Positions 30,907 through 33,949 of a stretch of 33,949 nucleotides of DNA are shown one piece after another. Below the pieces are notes generated by a model. The model saw nothing but the letters and a program-made list of their open reading frames with translations, was not told the DNA's origin and ran no database searches. Origin of the DNA: Nitriliruptoraceae bacterium (GTDB lineage: Bacteria; Actinomycetota; Nitriliruptoria; Nitriliruptorales; Nitriliruptoraceae); assembly GCA_007130695.1 (NCBI GenBank), contig SLRZ01000011.1, positions 1 through 33,949 of the forward strand, given 5' to 3'. Each line of letters starts with the position of its first letter. Position 1 is the stretch's first letter. The translations under genes and the position numbers were made by a program.

Positions 30907-33900
30907 ATGGTGGGTCCCCGCGCCTCGGTGCAGGCCCGGTTGGCCGCGGCCGGGCTCGAACCGGACCGGGCACTGCCGCGCCTGCGCGAAGCCGGGCTGC
31001 TCGACGGGGAGGAACCCGATGCGGACGTGCTCGCGCTCCTCTCCGAGGCCGCGGGCCCCGAGGACGCCCTGCTCGCCCTGACCGAACTGGCGGTCCAGCA
31101 GCCGGACCTCTTCGCCGACGTGCGCGCGGACACCGCGTGGCTGACCCGGATCGTCACCCTCGCGGGCGTCTCCCGCCCCCTGGGTGATCTCCTCGCCCGC
31201 TACGAGGACGCGGCACTGGCCCTGCGCACCCCGGACGGCATCGACGTCGAGGCGGTCGCGGCCGAGGTCGCCGAGGCCGTCGCCGCCCACGACGAGCCCG
31301 AGGAGCAGGCGGCGGCGATCGCCGCGATCCGCCGTCGGGCGACGGCGGACATCGCCGCCCGGGACCTGACGGGCGTCACCGACGTCGACGACGTCGGCCG
31401 GGAGCTCGCCGGTCTGGCGGAGGCGGTCCTGACCGGGACACTGGCTGCCGTCCACGAACAGGTCGGCGAGGGCCGGCCGCGGGCCCGCATCTCGGTGATC
31501 GGCATGGGCAAGCTCGGTGGGCGCGAACTGAACTACGTCTCCGACGTCGACGTGGTGTTCGTCCACGAGCCCCGCGAGGAGGACGACGAGGATGCCGCCG
31601 GAAGCGAGACGCGCGCGGTCCTCGGGCGGGTGCTCGAACTGTTGAACGCCTCCACGACGATGGGACGTGCCTACGACGTGGACTCGACGCTGCGGCCCGA
31701 GGGGCGATCCGGTGCACTGTCGCGGACGGTCGAGTCCTACGTCGCCTACTGGGAGCGGTGGGCCAAGACGTGGGAGTTCCAGGCACTGATCAAGGCCCGT
31801 GCGGTCGCCGGGGACCACGACCTCGGCCGCCGCCTGCTGTCGGCCGCCGAACCGTTCGTGTGGCCCGAGCGCCTCGACGCCGACGTGGTCGCCGAGATCC
31901 GGCGCATGAAGACCCGTATCGAGAACAAGCCCGAGGTCGTGCGTCACGGTGAGCGGCAGATCAAGCTCGGACCCGGAGGGATCCGCGACATCGAGTTCGC
32001 GGTCCAACTGCTGCAACTCGTCCACGGCCGGGGCGACCTCGCCCTGCGCGAGACGGGCACGATCCGGGCACTGCGGGCCCTGGTCCAGGGCGGCTACGTC
32101 GCAGAGGACGATGCCCGCGAGTTCGCCGAGTCCTACCGGATGCTGCGCACCGTCGAGCACCGTCTCCAACTGGCCCACGAACGGCGGACGCACACGATCC
32201 CCGAGGACGACGCGCGGCAGGAATGGCTCGCCCGGGCACTGGGCTACCGGTCCAGTGACGATGCCTCGGCACGCAGCGCCTTCCTCAAGGATCTCGGGCA
32301 GGCCCAGACCCGGGTGCGCGAACTGCACGCCAAGCTCTTCTACCGCCCCCTGCTGGAGGTGTACGCCACGGTTCCGGCCGGCGACAGCGGGGTCGTCACC
32401 AGCGGCGGCACGACCCCGGGGATGGGGGAGCAGGCGGCGGTCGAACGGCTCTCGGCGCTGGGGTTCCGCGACGGGAAGGCCGCGGTGCGCCACGTGCGAC
32501 GCCTGACGGCGGGAGTGTCACGACGGGCCCGGACCCTGCGGGCCGTTCTGCCGGCCATCCTGCAGGTACTACAGGACACCCCGGATCCGGACACCGGCCT
32601 CGCGTCGTTCCGGGACCTGCTGGAGGCCCACGGGGACTCCACGCAGCTGCTGTCCCGGCTACGGGACCACCCGCCGGCGGCGGAGTTGCTGGCCCGCGTG
32701 CTCGGGACCAGTCGGGTGGCCGGCGAGCTGCTGGTCGACCAGCCACGCGGTGTGGACTGGCTGAACGACGACGCTCTGCGGGATCAGCCCCGGACCCGGG
32801 ACCAGTTGGTCCGCAAGGCACTCGGCCGGTTGCACTGGCAGGACACCACCGACGCGCTGCGTCGCTTCAAGCGGCACGAACTGCTGCGTATCGTCCTGCG
32901 CGACCTCAACGGGGACACCTCGGTGTCCGGGGTCGGCGAGGAGCTCACCGCCCTCGGTGAGGCCTGCCTGGAGGGCGCGCTGCGCGCCGAGCTGACGGCC
33001 CAGGCGGCACGTCGGGACCTGCCACGCCCCCAGGACCTGCCCGTGCGCGTGGCCATCATCGGCATGGGCAAGCTGGGGGGCCGCGAACTGCACTACGTCT
33101 CGGATCTCGACGTGCTGTTCGTCCACGAGGCCGTGGAGGGGGAGGACGAATCCGCCGCGACCTCGGTGGCGCTCGAGATCGCCGCGAACGTGATGCGGTC
33201 CCTGTCGGCGATCACGGCCGAGGGCACCGCCTTCGACGTGGACGCCGATCTACGACCGGAGGGACGCAGTGGCGCGCTGTCGCGGTCGCTCGCCTCGTAC
33301 CAGACCTACTGGACCCGGTGGGCCGAACCGTGGGAGCACCAGGCGCTGCTGCGGGCCCGGGCCGTGGCGGGGGACAGCGATCTCGGCTCGCGCATGGTCG
33401 CGGCCACCGCAGAGGTGGCCTACCCGGAGGAGTTCGGCGAGAACCGGGTCACACGGATGCGCCGGATGAAGGTGCGCATCGAGCAGGAGCGCATCCCCAA
33501 GCGTGTCGACCCCATCCGGCACCTGAAGCTCGGCCCCGGGGGACTGGCCGACATCGAATGGACCGTGCAGCTGCTCCAGCAGCAGCACGGCCACACCCAC
33601 CGCGCTCTGCGTTCGCCGTCCACGCTGCAGGTGCTGGACACGCTCCAGGACGCCGACCTGCTCGAGCACCGCGACGCCGTGTGGATGCGGGACGCCTACC
33701 GCTTCCTGTCGCACCTGCGGAACCGTCTCTACCTGTTGCGCTACCGCAACGTCGACGTGCTGCCGCAGAACACCGATGAACTCGAGCGGGTCGCGCGTGC
33801 GCTGGGCTATCCGCGCGGTGGGTGGCAGGAACTCGAGGACGACCGACGCCGCAACGCCCGCCACGTGCGCCGCGTGTGCGAGCGCGTCTTCTACGGCATC

Positions 33901-33933
33901 GAGCCGGACGCCGGGCTGTTCGACGACCGGTGA
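30907..33933 (+). CDS. glnE: Bifunctional glutamine synthetase adenylyltransferase/deadenylylase
   Basis: Controls glutamine synthetase by adding and removing AMP on a tyrosine. Complete at 1008 residues, ATG at 30907 with GGGAG upstream. Two nucleotidyltransferase domains are visible. The N-terminal domain (deadenylylase in E. coli) has IGMGKLGGRELNYVSDVD (198-215), and the C-terminal domain (adenylylase) has IGMGKLGGRELHYVSDLD (718-735), with Asp pairs 213/215 and 733/735 for metal. Each is followed by PEGRSGALSRS/T and a helical PII-uridylyltransferase-like region (IKLGPGGIRDIEFAVQLLQL; LKLGPGGLADIEWTVQLLQQ). The two halves look like an ancient duplication. Its GS substrate must be elsewhere, since the adjacent glnA lacks the tyrosine. 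Length is typical of actinobacterial GlnE (about 990-1040). Confidence 0.95.
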   Translation: MVGPRASVQARLAAAGLEPDRALPRLREAGLLDGEEPDADVLALLSEAAGPEDALLALTELAVQQPDLFADVRADTAWLTRIVTLAGVSRPLGDLLARYEDAALALRTPDGIDVEAVAAEVAEAVAAHDEPEEQAAAIAAIRRRATADIAARDLTGVTDVDDVGRELAGLAEAVLTGTLAAVHEQVGEGRPRARISVIGMGKLGGRELNYVSDVDVVFVHEPREEDDEDAAGSETRAVLGRVLELLNASTTMGRAYDVDSTLRPEGRSGALSRTVESYVAYWERWAKTWEFQALIKARAVAGDHDLGRRLLSAAEPFVWPERLDADVVAEIRRMKTRIENKPEVVRHGERQIKLGPGGIRDIEFAVQLLQLVHGRGDLALRETGTIRALRALVQGGYVAEDDAREFAESYRMLRTVEHRLQLAHERRTHTIPEDDARQEWLARALGYRSSDDASARSAFLKDLGQAQTRVRELHAKLFYRPLLEVYATVPAGDSGVVTSGGTTPGMGEQAAVERLSALGFRDGKAAVRHVRRLTAGVSRRARTLRAVLPAILQVLQDTPDPDTGLASFRDLLEAHGDSTQLLSRLRDHPPAAELLARVLGTSRVAGELLVDQPRGVDWLNDDALRDQPRTRDQLVRKALGRLHWQDTTDALRRFKRHELLRIVLRDLNGDTSVSGVGEELTALGEACLEGALRAELTAQAARRDLPRPQDLPVRVAIIGMGKLGGRELHYVSDLDVLFVHEAVEGEDESAATSVALEIAANVMRSLSAITAEGTAFDVDADLRPEGRSGALSRSLASYQTYWTRWAEPWEHQALLRARAVAGDSDLGSRMVAATAEVAYPEEFGENRVTRMRRMKVRIEQERIPKRVDPIRHLKLGPGGLADIEWTVQLLQQQHGHTHRALRSPSTLQVLDTLQDADLLEHRDAVWMRDAYRFLSHLRNRLYLLRYRNVDVLPQNTDELERVARALGYPRGGWQELEDDRRRNARHVRRVCERVFYGIEPDAGLFDDR

Positions 33934-33949
33934 GGTCGTCGGGCGGTGA

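Noticed and set aside
30853-32493. 546-codon minus-strand open frame inside glnE
   Set aside because: Antisense of a conserved nucleotidyltransferase domain; no ribosome site or recognisable motif.

Overview
The window is high-GC DNA (strong G/C bias at third codon positions, many GTG starts and one TTG start) from an Actinomycetota-like chromosome. Lineage markers point the same way: a full mce lipid-import operon with two YrbE permeases, an F420:NADPH oxidoreductase, a two-domain GlnE next to an alpha-type glutamine synthetase, and a class-E-sortase-like LAxTG tail. I cannot place it to genus; deep-branching groups such as Nitriliruptoria or Acidimicrobiia are possible.

Layout. (1) 1-1758: a TetR regulator (3' end outside the window) divergent from a cytochrome P450, with a palindrome between them, followed by an apparent orphan 5' gene fragment. 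(2) 1896-2477: a stand-alone ClpP. (3) 2634-13859, minus strand: one very compact operon, read from 13859 downward as yrbE4A, yrbE4B, mceA, mceB, mceC, mceD, mceE, mceF, an Mce-associated membrane protein, a tandem UspA protein and the MceG/Mkl ATPase. Most junctions are 4-base stop/start overlaps. Adjacent MceD and MceE both carry lipoboxes, and MceF ends in LADTG, a membrane segment and an arginine tail. (4) 14138-16802: an IclR regulator, homogentisate 1,2-dioxygenase and a ferritin-like MiaE-family protein. (5) 16823-19317, minus: nadB and an alpha/beta hydrolase. (6) 19469-20122: F420-dependent NADPH oxidoreductase. (7) 20139-22683, minus: a small unknown protein, pabB and pabC (4-aminobenzoate branch of folate synthesis). 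(8) 22812-24158: PduO-type cobalamin adenosyltransferase and a BtuF-fold protein with no signal peptide. (9) 24186-25049, minus: panB. (10) 25230-25784: a small two-helix membrane protein. (11) 25803-27856, minus: nadE and a small overlapping unknown gene. (12) 28010-33933: amt, glnA and glnE, with two exceptionally strong tandem hairpins between amt and glnA.

Themes are lipid/steroid-type uptake and oxidation (Mce, P450), cofactor supply (NAD, folate, pantothenate, cobalamin, F420) and nitrogen assimilation. There is no tRNA, rRNA, CRISPR array, transposase or phage gene visible, and no stretch over 300 bases lacks a gene. The best leads are the modified Mce system (embedded UspA, two lipoproteins, possible sortase-anchored MceF), the amt-glnA double hairpin, the 27-base palindrome at 19341-19367, and the gene fragment after the P450.
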